Shown: piece by piece, positions 33,441 to 41,604 of the stretch
How the letters are laid out: every line of letters starts with the position of its first letter
How positions within the stretch are numbered: the first letter of the stretch is position 1
Assembly (NCBI RefSeq): GCF_900116445.1
Contig: NZ_FPBH01000021.1
Location: forward strand, 120,692 to 184,691
From: Paraburkholderia aspalathi
GTDB lineage: Bacteria; Pseudomonadota; Gammaproteobacteria; Burkholderiales; Burkholderiaceae
Direction: 5' to 3'
Length of the DNA stretch: 64,000 bases
Notes under the pieces: model-generated
What the model was told of the DNA's origin: nothing
The model's input: the letters and a program-made list of their open reading frames with translations, nothing else
Database searches by the model: none
Made by a program: the position numbers and the translations under genes

Positions 33441-33501
33441 TGTCTCCTCCATGTCTCCTCTGATATGGATTCAGCCCGCCGGATTAGGCGGGCTTTTTTT
33501 T
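33441..33501 (+). ncRNA. Candidate small RNA with two CU-rich anti-SD motifs
   Basis: About 61 nt from a 17-bp-spaced sigma70-like promoter to a Rho-independent terminator, with no start codon and RBS arrangement. The 5' half has TCTCCTCC (33444-33450 region) and a second TCTCCTC in the loop of a small hairpin (stem TCCAT 33448-33452 / ATGGA 33465-33469). These are complementary to Shine-Dalgarno GGAG(G) sequences, as in bacterial sRNAs that block translation initiation. The 3' half is the terminator stem with an eight-T tail suited to Hfq binding. Family unknown to me; this is predicted from sequence only. Confidence 0.6.
33473..33501 (+). terminator. Rho-independent terminator of sRNA candidate
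   Basis: AGCCCGCC (33473-33480) pairs with GGCGGGCT (33487-33494) around GGATTA and runs into eight T. It is far from any upstream CDS end (172 bp after the LysE stop) and directly follows the predicted transcript. Confidence 0.9.
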
Positions 33502-33530
33502 GCCCTGAATTTCCCGCGTCCCCCAGAAAA

Positions 33531-33572
33531 GACAAAGCCGGCTGACCCCTCCGCGGGGCCGCCGGCTTTGTC
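33531..33572 (-). terminator. Terminator after OmpW gene
   Basis: GACAAAGCCGGC and GCCGGCTTTGTC are perfect 12-bp complements with an inner GC hairpin (CCCC/GGGG). It lies 16 bp beyond the stop of the OmpW gene on the minus strand. The T run is short. Confidence 0.75.
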
Positions 33573-33587
33573 GCATCCGCGTCGAAC

Positions 33588-34412
33588 TCAGAACTTGTAG
33601 GAGACGGCCAGGAACGAAATGATCGGATCGGCTTTCAGCTCTGCCTTCGAGACACCCAATTCCGTGCCGTCCGCCGCCTTGATGATGACCGACGAGGTGG
33701 TCTTCAGCGGAATGTACGTGACCGATGCCACCAGACCCCAGTGATCGGTGATGTTGTACGAGAGGCCCGCGTTGAACACCGGCTGCCAGGACGAGGACGC
33801 CTTCGCTGACACCTGCGTTTGTCCGGGCTTGCCCGCGCCGGCTGCCAGCACCGAGCCGAGATTGTTCTGCGTCGCGGTCACGAAATTCGGGCTCAGCTGA
33901 ACGTCGGAGAACCAGTTATACGACACGCCGATACCCACGAACGGCCTGAAATGGGCCGTCGGCGCATTGAAGTAATACTGGAACAGCAGCGCCGGGCTCC
34001 ACTGGCGCACGCTCTTCACGATCGGATTGGCCTGCGGATCGCCCAGATCCTGCTGACCGAGTGCGCCTGCAGGCCCCGGCGGCTTGACGGTGCCGTGCCC
34101 GTAGAGCTTGAAAACCGGCGGTACGCCCGCCACTGTCGAGACGGCGATGTGATCGGTGAGGTAGTGGCTGAACACGAGGCCGACGGTGTTGGCACTACTG
34201 GTCGACAATCCTGTGCCGGCAGAGGTGAACGAGCTCGGCAGACGCAGCGGCGTATTGATCGGCGTCGGCGCGACGTTGGTGGTTAACGGCGTACTCGAAT
34301 CCTGCGGCATGACGTGGAACCAGCCGAGCACGGCGACGTTGTCGCCCGCGTGTTGCGCGTGCGCACTGGCCGACAGGCAGATGGCCAGTAGCGCGAAATA
34401 GATTTTTTTCAT
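33588..34412 (-). CDS. OmpW-family outer-membrane protein
   Basis: 274 residues with signal peptide MKKIYFALLAICLSASAHAQ. Family segments include GLVFSHYLTDHIAVSTVAGVPPVFKLYGHG, PTAHFRPFVGIGVSYNWFSDVQLS and DHWGLVASVTYIPLKTTSSV, and the chain ends FLAVSYKF with a terminal Phe, as in eight-stranded outer-membrane barrels. OmpW proteins form narrow hydrophobic channels. Here the gene lies downstream of two DUF2957 lipoprotein genes on the same strand, with 172 bp upstream to the next gene. Confidence 0.93.
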   Translation of the reverse strand: MKKIYFALLAICLSASAHAQHAGDNVAVLGWFHVMPQDSSTPLTTNVAPTPINTPLRLPSSFTSAGTGLSTSSANTVGLVFSHYLTDHIAVSTVAGVPPVFKLYGHGTVKPPGPAGALGQQDLGDPQANPIVKSVRQWSPALLFQYYFNAPTAHFRPFVGIGVSYNWFSDVQLSPNFVTATQNNLGSVLAAGAGKPGQTQVSAKASSSWQPVFNAGLSYNITDHWGLVASVTYIPLKTTSSVIIKAADGTELGVSKAELKADPIISFLAVSYKF

Positions 34413-34584
34413 GTTGTTCCTCCTGAGGCGCGCGTTGCGTTCGTCGCGCGCGGCGAGCGACGGCGGCCTGGCGGCCCAACCGGTGCGCTGGATACTGGGT
34501 GGACGCCGGCTGCCGCGCTATTGCTGTGCGCAGCAGCCGGGACGCGAACGCCTCGCTGCGTGCCGGCGGCGCGTGCTGCGTCCA

Positions 34585-35835
34585 TTACTGGACGAAGGCG
34601 CCGATCGTGAAGTACGGCGAGGCCGCGTTGGTCAGATCGAGGTAGCCGAACACGCCACCCGTGAAAATCATCTTTCCGGTCGGCGTGGTGCCTGTCGAGG
34701 CGCCCACTTGCGTCGTCGTGACAACACCCGGCACGGTCTGCGTGAAGGCCAGATTCAGCGCCGTCGCAAGCGATGCTTGCGATGCGTTGAACGGATCGAG
34801 CAGCGTGGCCTCGGTGCCTTCGAGCGCCGTGGTGCGATAGTCGAACTGACTATCCACACCGATGTACTCACCGTTTTGCGAGTTCACCGCGATCGAGGTT
34901 TGCGGCGCCAGAATCGAGATGCCCGATTCATCGTCCGCGTACGGACCGAGTTCGCCATTCACCGGCGTCGTCACCGAGGAGTTCGCTGCGCCGGTTCGCA
35001 CCAGGATCGGCACCACCTGATTGCGCAGCTTGCCGACGATCATGTAGCCGCGCGCCTTCGGCGTGGTGGCGAGCGTCGGTTTGGCCTGGCCCACGAACTT
35101 GTCGGTTTCGAATGCGCCGCTGCCGTCGGATGACTGCACGAAGTTCGTACCCGGCTGCTGGCACGAGCCCGCGTTGACACCGGAGTTGTCGCACTCGGTC
35201 CACGTGCCGTCCGCATTGATCGTGATCTTCGTATCGACCGCGACCGGCGCGAAGTTCTGTGACGGAACCTGGTGATAGCCGAGCTGGTTGTAGGTGCCGA
35301 CCACGTTCGCAAGGTTCGTTTCAATCGACGAGAAACCGATGAACGGGTAGTACGGGAACTTGGTGTCGGGTACTGCGCCTACGCCGAGAATCCCGCCGAA
35401 CGAAATTTCCGCACCCGGAATCGTGCCGCCCGCCACGCCTTCGCCAACGAAAATACGCGCCGGACGATTCGGATCGAGACTGGCGCCGTTCAGGCGGAAG
35501 GCGCACTGGTTGAGCTTCTGCGTCGGCAGCAGAGTTTCCTGGGTCAGCGTGCCGCTGGCGGTCTGGCCGGCGCGCGTCGGTGCGACGGTGCCGGTGGTCG
35601 CCGGAATCGGCGATTCGATGTAGCTGATCTGCCAGGTCATCTTGGTCGTGTCCATCTGCAGCTTGACCAGTTCCCCGTCACCGCCGCCGCCCGTGAACAC
35701 CGTGCCGTAATCGAGCGAAGCAGGACACAGGCGAACTTCCGTCACCGGTCCGTCTCCATTACCGCCGCCACCACCGCTGCACGCCCCCAGCAACGGTGCT
35801 GCAAGAGCGAGCACCGAAAGGATTCTCCATTTCAT
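34585..35835 (-). CDS. DUF2957 family lipoprotein (copy 1)
   Basis: 416 residues from the ATG at 35835 (MKWRILSVLALAAPLLGACS). Lipobox LLGAC, then a Gly-rich linker. Family features shared with the next gene are a TRAG..G segment after an SPIP motif (ESPIPATTGTVAPTRAGQT), a G-V-A-G-G-x-I-P-G-A segment (GVAGGTIPGAEISFGG) and ADDESGISILA. The protein ends YFTIGAFVQ. DUF2957 is a family I associate with Burkholderia; function is unknown. Surface or periplasmic exposure is inferred from the lipobox. The next gene upstream is a paralogue. Confidence 0.88.
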   Translation of the reverse strand: MKWRILSVLALAAPLLGACSGGGGGNGDGPVTEVRLCPASLDYGTVFTGGGGDGELVKLQMDTTKMTWQISYIESPIPATTGTVAPTRAGQTASGTLTQETLLPTQKLNQCAFRLNGASLDPNRPARIFVGEGVAGGTIPGAEISFGGILGVGAVPDTKFPYYPFIGFSSIETNLANVVGTYNQLGYHQVPSQNFAPVAVDTKITINADGTWTECDNSGVNAGSCQQPGTNFVQSSDGSGAFETDKFVGQAKPTLATTPKARGYMIVGKLRNQVVPILVRTGAANSSVTTPVNGELGPYADDESGISILAPQTSIAVNSQNGEYIGVDSQFDYRTTALEGTEATLLDPFNASQASLATALNLAFTQTVPGVVTTTQVGASTGTTPTGKMIFTGGVFGYLDLTNAASPYFTIGAFVQ

Positions 35836-35935
35836 ACCGCCTCCAGAATTTTCTCGTTGTGTGTGGCCGGCTCCCAGTCCAGCCACCTATTGCTCTATTT
35901 ATGCCTCGAGTTGCGAACTACCGGTCCTTCGTTCG

Positions 35936-37363
35936 TTACTTGCTGATCTGCGCTCCGATGCCGAAGTAGGGGGCGCTGGAAGCAGTGCTGCTGAGTTGCG
36001 AGGTCGGCGCTACGCCGCCGTTCACCGTGCCCTGAATCTCGATCGCGTACAGTCCGCCGGAGGCGATCGCGAAGCCGGTTTGTCCGTTTGCCTGCTGGAC
36101 GCCAACCAGTCCCGGGCTCGGCAAACCGTAGCCCAGGCCGAAGCCGTCTTCTGCTGCGGAAGTCGACGGATTGATGAAGGTGCCCACGCCACCCTGAATC
36201 AACGTCGCGGTGGACTTGAAGTTCGAGTCCGCGCCGACGTAGCCGCCATTGAAGCCGCCGGATGCGAGCGGCGTGGCCGCGGCGAGCATGGCGATGCCGG
36301 ATTCGTCGTCGACCTTGGCATCGAGGTGCAGTGGCGCGGTGCCGAGATTCACGAGACCCGTGCGGACAACCAACGGTACCGTTGCGCCGTTGATCTGACC
36401 GAGGATCATGTGCGCCGGAGCCACGGAACCGCTAGTCCCGGTAGGCAGCGTCAGTTGAGTCCCGATCTGCGGCGTGTTCTGACTGTCGAAGTAGCCGCTG
36501 CTGTTGAGCGTCCAGGCGGTGCCGGTCGTCAGGCAGCCACTTGCACTCGGATGAAACGCCGCGTTGGCCGCATTGGAGCCGGTGCAATTGCCGCTTGCGT
36601 CGAAAGTCTCAACCGTATTGGTGGCCGTTGCCGCGTAAGAGCCCGACGGCACGAGATGGTAGAGCAGGCCGTTGTAGGTGCCGGGCAACTTCGTGATGTC
36701 CGTTGTCGTGGCGGCAAACCCGAGGAACGGATAGAAATCGAAATGCCGAGCGGGAACGGCGCCGATGTTCTCGAGGCCGGGCAACGGGGCAATAGTCAGG
36801 CCGTCGTACTCGACGTCCGCGCCCGGGATTCCGCCGCCGGCCACGCCCAGGCCGACGAGGATCATCGGCGGATTCGGGTTGTTGGTGAAATCGGGTGTTG
36901 TGTAGGGCTGACCGTCGCCAACGCCAGTGCCTGTGCCTGCGCCGAGGATGAACGCGCAGCGCGTCTGTTCGGCGGTCGGCAGTGCACCGGTCGGCGGGTG
37001 GATCACGGCGCCCTTGATCTGCGTACCCGCGCGCGTCGGTGTGACCTGACCCGTGCGCAACGGAATCGGCGACTCGAGCCACTTCAGCGTGTACGTCATC
37101 GCCGTCGCATCGATATTCACCTGCACCACTTCGCCGCTACCCGCGCCACCCAGGAACGTGGTCTTCACGATGTCAGCAGTGGCCGGACATAACGCCGTCG
37201 TACCAGCGTTCGAAGTCGGCGGACCTTGCACGCCGCAGCTCGAGCCCGAGCATTGCGGTGCGTTGATCGGACCGGGGTTGTCCGCCTTGCCACCGCCGCA
37301 GGCGATAAGAAGTGGGGCCGTGGCAATGGCCATCGCCAGGCCTCGAGTAATGGCGTGCGACAT
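35936..37363 (-). CDS. DUF2957 family lipoprotein (copy 2)
   Basis: 475 residues with N-terminus MSHAITRGLAMAIATAPLLI and lipobox LLIAC, followed by a Gly/Asn/Pro-rich linker. It shares with copy 1 the ESPIPLRTGQVTPTRAGTQ segment, GLGVAGGGIPGADVEYDG, DDESGIAMLA and a C-terminal PYFGIGAQISK. The C-terminal beta-type endings of both resemble each other. It lies 100 bp upstream of copy 1, so the pair is a tandem duplication that has diverged. Function is unknown. Confidence 0.88.
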   Translation of the reverse strand: MSHAITRGLAMAIATAPLLIACGGGKADNPGPINAPQCSGSSCGVQGPPTSNAGTTALCPATADIVKTTFLGGAGSGEVVQVNIDATAMTYTLKWLESPIPLRTGQVTPTRAGTQIKGAVIHPPTGALPTAEQTRCAFILGAGTGTGVGDGQPYTTPDFTNNPNPPMILVGLGVAGGGIPGADVEYDGLTIAPLPGLENIGAVPARHFDFYPFLGFAATTTDITKLPGTYNGLLYHLVPSGSYAATATNTVETFDASGNCTGSNAANAAFHPSASGCLTTGTAWTLNSSGYFDSQNTPQIGTQLTLPTGTSGSVAPAHMILGQINGATVPLVVRTGLVNLGTAPLHLDAKVDDESGIAMLAAATPLASGGFNGGYVGADSNFKSTATLIQGGVGTFINPSTSAAEDGFGLGYGLPSPGLVGVQQANGQTGFAIASGGLYAIEIQGTVNGGVAPTSQLSSTASSAPYFGIGAQISK

Positions 37364-37602
37364 ACTGCTGTCTCCCTTCCTGTAATTGTGCGAACTAATT
37401 TCGCTGCGCGATTAATGCCTGTCAATTGAATGAGCCGTCTAAAAAGACCGATTCAAACAGCGAAATGTTTGCCGGGTACATGCCATGTGGGACTTGGCAG
37501 CCCTTTTAAACAAAAAAGGTTTTTTGGGTTCAGCGGCGACATCGTTGCTTCGCGGCACACCCTTGCCAGGCAAGCGTTGCAGCAAAATGGCTCTATGATC
37601 TT

Positions 37603-37616
37603 CGAACGACCGTTCG
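37603..37616. promoter_or_regulatory. CGAACG-N2-CGTTCG palindrome upstream of the DUF2957 gene
   Basis: CGAACG and CGTTCG are perfect 6-bp arms around AC. The site lies in the 488-bp gap between DUF2957 copy 2 (start 37363) and argC (stop 37852), i.e. upstream of the lipoprotein genes. The pattern is that of many TetR-family operators and matches the core of a second site at 54215-54226. Apart from this and the terminator at 37780, I see nothing else in this AT-rich gap. Confidence 0.4.
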
Positions 37617-37779
37617 CCAAAAAATCCGGAGTTTCCCTATGCGGCAAACTATGCTGTGCGGGTCAATTTCGGGAATGAATTACCGGCGGTTGGTAAACAT
37701 TCCGATTTTTCTTTTTAAAGTAATGCGGGCTACTACTGATTAACTTTAAAGAGGGATTCTGAAGGCAGGTTTTTAAAAC

Positions 37780-37811
37780 AAAAAAGCCGGTCTGTTAAGA
37801 CCGGCTTTTTT
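37780..37811 (-). terminator. Strong terminator after argC
   Basis: AAAAAAGCCGGTCT and AGACCGGCTTTTTT are perfect 14-bp complements around GTTA, 41 bp beyond the argC stop. The symmetric A/T tails make it work in both directions. Confidence 0.93.
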
Positions 37812-37851
37812 GTGGGTTGACGGCGAATTGCCGTCGGTGTCTCAAACCTGT

Positions 37852-38799
37852 TTAGCGTTTCAAGCCTGCTTCTTCGTCGGCGCCGATCGCGAGGTTCATG
37901 CACTGGATTGCCGCACCCGATGCGCCCTTGCCCAAGTTATCGAGGCGTGCGACCGTCACAAAGCGCTCTTCATTGCCGAACACGAACAGGTCGACACGGT
38001 TGGTGTCGTTGTTCGCCTGTACGTCGAAGAAGCCGCTGTCGAGGTTTGCTTCCGCGTCGAACGGCGCGACGTTCACGAATGCCTCGCCCGCGTAGTACTC
38101 GGCGAACAGCGCCTGTACGTCTTGCGGCGTGGCCTTCTTGGCCAATTGGCTCGGCGAGAAGAAAGTGGTGACCGCGAGACCCTTGTAGAAGTCGCCGACG
38201 ATCGGCGTGAACACCGGCGCCGACTTCAGGCCCGTATGTGCCGCCATTTCCGGCAGATGCTTGTGCGTAAGGCCGAGCGCGTAGGGGCGCGGGCTCTTCA
38301 GCTTGTCGTTACCGCCGGCTTCGTAGTCGGCGATCATCTTCTTGCCGCCGCCGCTGTAACCGGTGATCGAGTAAGCGTGCGCAGCGAATTCCGGCGCCAC
38401 GACGCCTGCTTCGACGAGCGGACGCATGGCCAGCACGAAGGCCGATGCGTGGCAGCCCGGCACGGCGATGCGTTTCGCGGTGCGCAGACGCTCGCGTTGC
38501 GCGTGGGCCAGTTCGGGCAGGCCGTAGGCCCAGTCCGCCGATGTGCGGAAGGCCGTGCTCGCATCGATCAGCACGGTGTGGTCGTTGTCGACGAGGGACG
38601 CCGACTCGCGTGAGGCGACATCCGGCAGGCACAGGAACGTGACGTCCGATGCGTTGATGAGACGACGGCGCTCTTCGAGATCCTTGCGCTTCGCTTCTTC
38701 GATACGCAGGATCTCTACGTCGGCGCGTTGCGACAGGTATTCGAAAATCTTCAGGCCGGTCGTGCCTTCCTGTCCGTCGACAAAAACTTTCGTGCTCAT
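37852..38799 (-). CDS. argC: N-acetyl-gamma-glutamyl-phosphate reductase, type 2
   Basis: NADPH-dependent reduction of N-acetylglutamyl phosphate in arginine synthesis. 315 residues from the ATG at 38799 (MSTKVFVDGQEGTTGLKIFE). The catalytic Cys116 is in VPGCHASAFVLAMRPL. GYSGGGKKMIADYEAG is the second signature. The short length and DGQEGTTG opening mark the type 2 (ArgC2) form rather than the 340-residue type 1. A longer in-frame ATG at 38952 reads through a low-complexity Arg-rich region and is not supported. It ends at a strong terminator. Confidence 0.95.
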   Translation of the reverse strand: MSTKVFVDGQEGTTGLKIFEYLSQRADVEILRIEEAKRKDLEERRRLINASDVTFLCLPDVASRESASLVDNDHTVLIDASTAFRTSADWAYGLPELAHAQRERLRTAKRIAVPGCHASAFVLAMRPLVEAGVVAPEFAAHAYSITGYSGGGKKMIADYEAGGNDKLKSPRPYALGLTHKHLPEMAAHTGLKSAPVFTPIVGDFYKGLAVTTFFSPSQLAKKATPQDVQALFAEYYAGEAFVNVAPFDAEANLDSGFFDVQANNDTNRVDLFVFGNEERFVTVARLDNLGKGASGAAIQCMNLAIGADEEAGLKR

Positions 38800-39089
38800 C
38801 TCAATCTCACTGGCTTGCTGGAAACGGGGCGCGACACCGCGCCGGAACGCTATTTTAAGACCTGATAGCGGTGGGTGCGCGAAACGGGGGCGAAAAAACG
38901 ACGATGCGCGCCGAAAATGACATCGGCGTGACCGGTTACGCGACAGATGCAAGCCGATGCTGGTGGATTCGGGGCAGATTGACGGCGCTTGTCAGGCTGC
39001 GCGCAGCACGCGTTCTGACGAGCGCCGCGGCCAACTCGAGGGCGTGCGACCTAACCGCGGCTTCCCGGCGCAAGCCTTCGAACGCTGCC

Positions 39090-39662
39090 TTATCGAACTC
39101 CAGCGTTCCACCGCGCCGTCACGTCGGCAACGCGCTTACCGAACATCCGCGCAGTTTCCAGATCGCCGGGAGGCGGCGCTTCTTCCGGCGACGCATCCGC
39201 AGGGGATTGCGCCAGCAGGCCGGTAAAGCCGCCCACATAGTTCAGGTCGTTGCGGGTCGCCGCCTTGGTGTTCGATGGCATCATGCCGGTGCCCACCCAG
39301 ATCATGCTGTGCTGCATTGCCAGCGTGACGAAGTACTGGATCGTCGAAAACTTGTCGCCGTTCATGGTCGCCGAGTTGGTGAAGCCGGCAGCGATCTTGT
39401 CCTTCCACGTCTGGCCGAACCAGGGTTTCGAGCTCGCGTCGGCGAATTTCTTGAAGTCAGCGGACGGGCCGCCCATGTAGGTCGGTGCGCCGAAGATGAT
39501 GGCGTCGGCGGCCGCCAGTTCTGTCCAGCCCGCGTCGTCGATCTCGCCGACCGGCATGAGTTTCGCGTCCGCGCCGGCTTCGAGCGTGCCGGCCAGCACG
39601 GCTTCGGCGACTTTCTTCGTGTGGCCGTAGCCGCTGTGATAAACGATGACGATTTTCGACAT
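39090..39662 (-). CDS. WrbA-like flavodoxin / NAD(P)H:quinone oxidoreductase family protein
   Basis: 190 residues from the ATG at 39662 (MSKIVIVYHSGYGHTKKVAE). The SGYGHTKKVA loop is the FMN phosphate-binding site; FGAPTYMGGPSADFKKFAD is the isoalloxazine-binding segment typical of the flavodoxin/WrbA family. The protein is close to WrbA length. It probably reduces quinones with two electrons; this is inferred from the family. A longer frame upstream to 39869 is unsupported. A 276-bp gap to the next gene upstream has nothing I can name. Confidence 0.9.
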   Translation of the reverse strand: MSKIVIVYHSGYGHTKKVAEAVLAGTLEAGADAKLMPVGEIDDAGWTELAAADAIIFGAPTYMGGPSADFKKFADASSKPWFGQTWKDKIAAGFTNSATMNGDKFSTIQYFVTLAMQHSMIWVGTGMMPSNTKAATRNDLNYVGGFTGLLAQSPADASPEEAPPPGDLETARMFGKRVADVTARWNAGVR

Positions 39663-39937
39663 AACACTCTCCGGCAAGGTGAAAAAGCAGAGGTAGGTAC
39701 CGCAACTGTGCGCGCATGCAGCGACGCGACATCGACAAGCATCGCCCGCGTCGCCCTGTTGCACATTAGCGTGCCCGGATGACAGAAATTCCGCAGCGGC
39801 GGCAATGCGATACAAGCCGAGCGCCAATCGGCGTGTCGACCCAAGGCGCGACTTGTCCGAGCTTGGCACTCGGCGCCGTGTGAGCTGCGTTTCGGCGCGC
39901 AGGCGATGCAGTTCGAGTCAGATGTAGACGCCTGCAG

Positions 39938-40540
39938 CTACCGTCCGTAGCTCACCACCATTCGCGCGCTGCCGAGCGTGGCGGTGCCGATTTCGTGATC
40001 GAACATGAGCGCCGGGCGCCCTTGAGCGAGGCGCAGGTCCGCGCTGCTCAGCGCATAAACGGTGACGACGTAGCGATGAGGTTTTCCGGGTGGCGGGCAG
40101 GGGCCACCGTAGCCGTCGATATCGAAATCGTTGCGTGCTTCGACCGCGCCGAGTTTCTTCAGGAAGCCCGACGAGCTGGCGTTTTCCGGCAAGCTGTCGA
40201 CGGTAGCGGGAATCGCCGCCACGGCCCAGTGCCACCAGCCGCGGCCAGGCGCGTCCGGGTCGAATACCGTGACCGCAAAGCTGCGCGTTCCAGCCGGCGC
40301 ATCGTGCCACGTCAATTGCGGCGAGCGATTGCCGCCTTTGCAGTCGTCCTGATCGAAAACCTGAGCCGCATCCACGGTACCGCCCGCGCGGAAGTTGGAG
40401 CTGGTCAGCGTGAACACACCCTCGGCAGATGCGTCAGGACAATGCGCCGCGAATAGCGCGAGACCCAGCATCGCGCAGGTGAGGAACGGCATACGACGGA
40501 ATGGCGAAGCAAGCGAAACAACCAGGCAACGCGAGCGCAT
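39938..40540 (-). CDS. YbhB/YbcL family Raf kinase inhibitor-like (PEBP) protein, exported
   Basis: 200 residues with an N-terminal signal region (PFLTCAMLGLALFAAHCPDASAEG). The PEBP core shows GGNRSPQLTWHDAPAGTRSFAVTVFDPDAP, then HWAVAAIPATVDSLPE and GYGGPCPPPGKPHRYVVTVYAL, the family's ligand-binding residues. Secreted bacterial members have no settled role. Two possible starts exist (ATG at 40540 and at the next Met, 16 codons on). It is divergent from the response regulator at 40758. Confidence 0.92.
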   Translation of the reverse strand: MRSRCLVVSLASPFRRMPFLTCAMLGLALFAAHCPDASAEGVFTLTSSNFRAGGTVDAAQVFDQDDCKGGNRSPQLTWHDAPAGTRSFAVTVFDPDAPGRGWWHWAVAAIPATVDSLPENASSSGFLKKLGAVEARNDFDIDGYGGPCPPPGKPHRYVVTVYALSSADLRLAQGRPALMFDHEIGTATLGSARMVVSYGR

Positions 40541-40699
40541 GTGCCGGTTCTCCTGTCAGGGCGCGAGGGTTGTCCTCGCGAGGATTATTGTCCCTATTTT
40601 GTGCCCCAGGGTCGAATCAAGTCTAACATTCGCTTTGCGACGGATCATTGTTGCTGGCGACGGGCTTGGCGGACGCGAAATCGGCTATAGTCCGAGGAA

Positions 40700-40715
40700 A
40701 TATTCGCGCGAATAT
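40700..40715. promoter_or_regulatory. Perfect 16-bp palindrome upstream of the response regulator
   Basis: ATATTCGCGCGAATAT reads the same on both strands. It lies 43 bp before the regulator start at 40758 and between it and the divergent PEBP gene. The high symmetry suggests an operator, possibly for the regulator itself. Adjacent TATAGTCCG and TATAG sequences might be promoter parts. Confidence 0.5.
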
Positions 40716-40757
40716 AGGCGCGTGCCCGATCGGTTCAAGTACCAAGAATAGAAAGGC

Positions 40758-41492
40758 ATGTCAGAAGTTTTGGAGAGTGGTTTATCTGTCGAGGGGAGGG
40801 CAATGCAAGATCCAGTCAGGGTCGTGGTCGCCGACGACCATCCGGTGATTCTGTTCGGCGCCGAACAAGCTTTGCTCAAGTTTCCAGGCCTGCAGGTCGT
40901 CGCGCGCGCGCGACAGTCAACCGAACTGGTGAAGGTGCTGCAAACCGTTGCGTGCGATGTGCTTGTCACGGATCTGGCCATGCCAGGCGGCCAGTACGGT
41001 GACGGTTTGCCGTTGATCGGTTATCTGCGCCGCAATTTTCCCGACCTTCCCATCGTTGTGCTGACGATGCTGGAAAACGCCGCGTTGCTCAAACGCTTGA
41101 GCGAGCTCGGCGTGACGTCGGTCGTCAACAAATCGGACGATCTGAGCCACATTGGGCTCGCGGTGCAGCACGTCAGCCGCAACCTGGAATACATGAGCCC
41201 GTCGGTCAAGGCGTCGCTCGATACGCTGCGCATGAATGCCGGCGGTAAGAACGAAGATGTGATGCTGTCGCGGCGCGAACTCGAGGTGGTGCGCCTGTTC
41301 GTGGCCGGCATGACGATCAAGGAGATTGCGGAGCAACTCAATCGCAGCATCAAGACGATCAGCACGCAGAAGAACACGGCGATGCGCAAGCTCGGCATCG
41401 ATCGCGATTCGGAGTTGTTCCAGTACGCGCAGAGCAACGGCTTGCTGAATCTCTCGTCGCATTCGGTCGGCGATACCGGGAGCACATCCTAG
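40758..41492 (+). CDS. NarL/LuxR-type response regulator, orphan
   Basis: 244 residues. The receiver domain has DDHP at 26-29, phospho-acceptor Asp72 in VTDLAMPGG, Thr in VVLTMLEN and Lys in VVNKSDD. The C-terminal LuxR-type helix-turn-helix reads SRRELEVVRLFVAGMTIKEIAEQLNRSIKTISTQKN (LSRRELEVVRLFVAGM, IKEIAEQLNRSIKTI). An ATG at 40803 with GGGGAGGG upstream gives 229 residues and is a serious alternative start. No sensor kinase is adjacent. It resembles RcsB/BvgA-type regulators in layout. Confidence 0.9.
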   Translation: MSEVLESGLSVEGRAMQDPVRVVVADDHPVILFGAEQALLKFPGLQVVARARQSTELVKVLQTVACDVLVTDLAMPGGQYGDGLPLIGYLRRNFPDLPIVVLTMLENAALLKRLSELGVTSVVNKSDDLSHIGLAVQHVSRNLEYMSPSVKASLDTLRMNAGGKNEDVMLSRRELEVVRLFVAGMTIKEIAEQLNRSIKTISTQKNTAMRKLGIDRDSELFQYAQSNGLLNLSSHSVGDTGSTS

Positions 41493-41542
41493 TCGCGCTC
41501 AACTCTTCGCCCGGTTGGGGGAGATCGATGCGAGATCAATGA

Positions 41543-41577
41543 AAAAGGCCGCCTGTCTTATCGACAGGCGGCCTTTT
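41543..41577. terminator. Terminator shared by response regulator and pyrE
   Basis: AAAAGGCCGCCTGTC and GACAGGCGGCCTTTT are perfect 15-bp complements around TTATC. It lies between two convergent genes (stops 41492 and 41605) and can end both transcripts. Confidence 0.92.
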
Positions 41578-41604
41578 CATTCCATCCGGGTCAAGCAGTT
41601 GCGC

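Noticed and set aside
37430..37678. 82-codon plus-strand ORF upstream of argC terminator
   Set aside because: No RBS, composition like AT-rich intergenic DNA, no domain, and it overlaps the palindrome at 37603.
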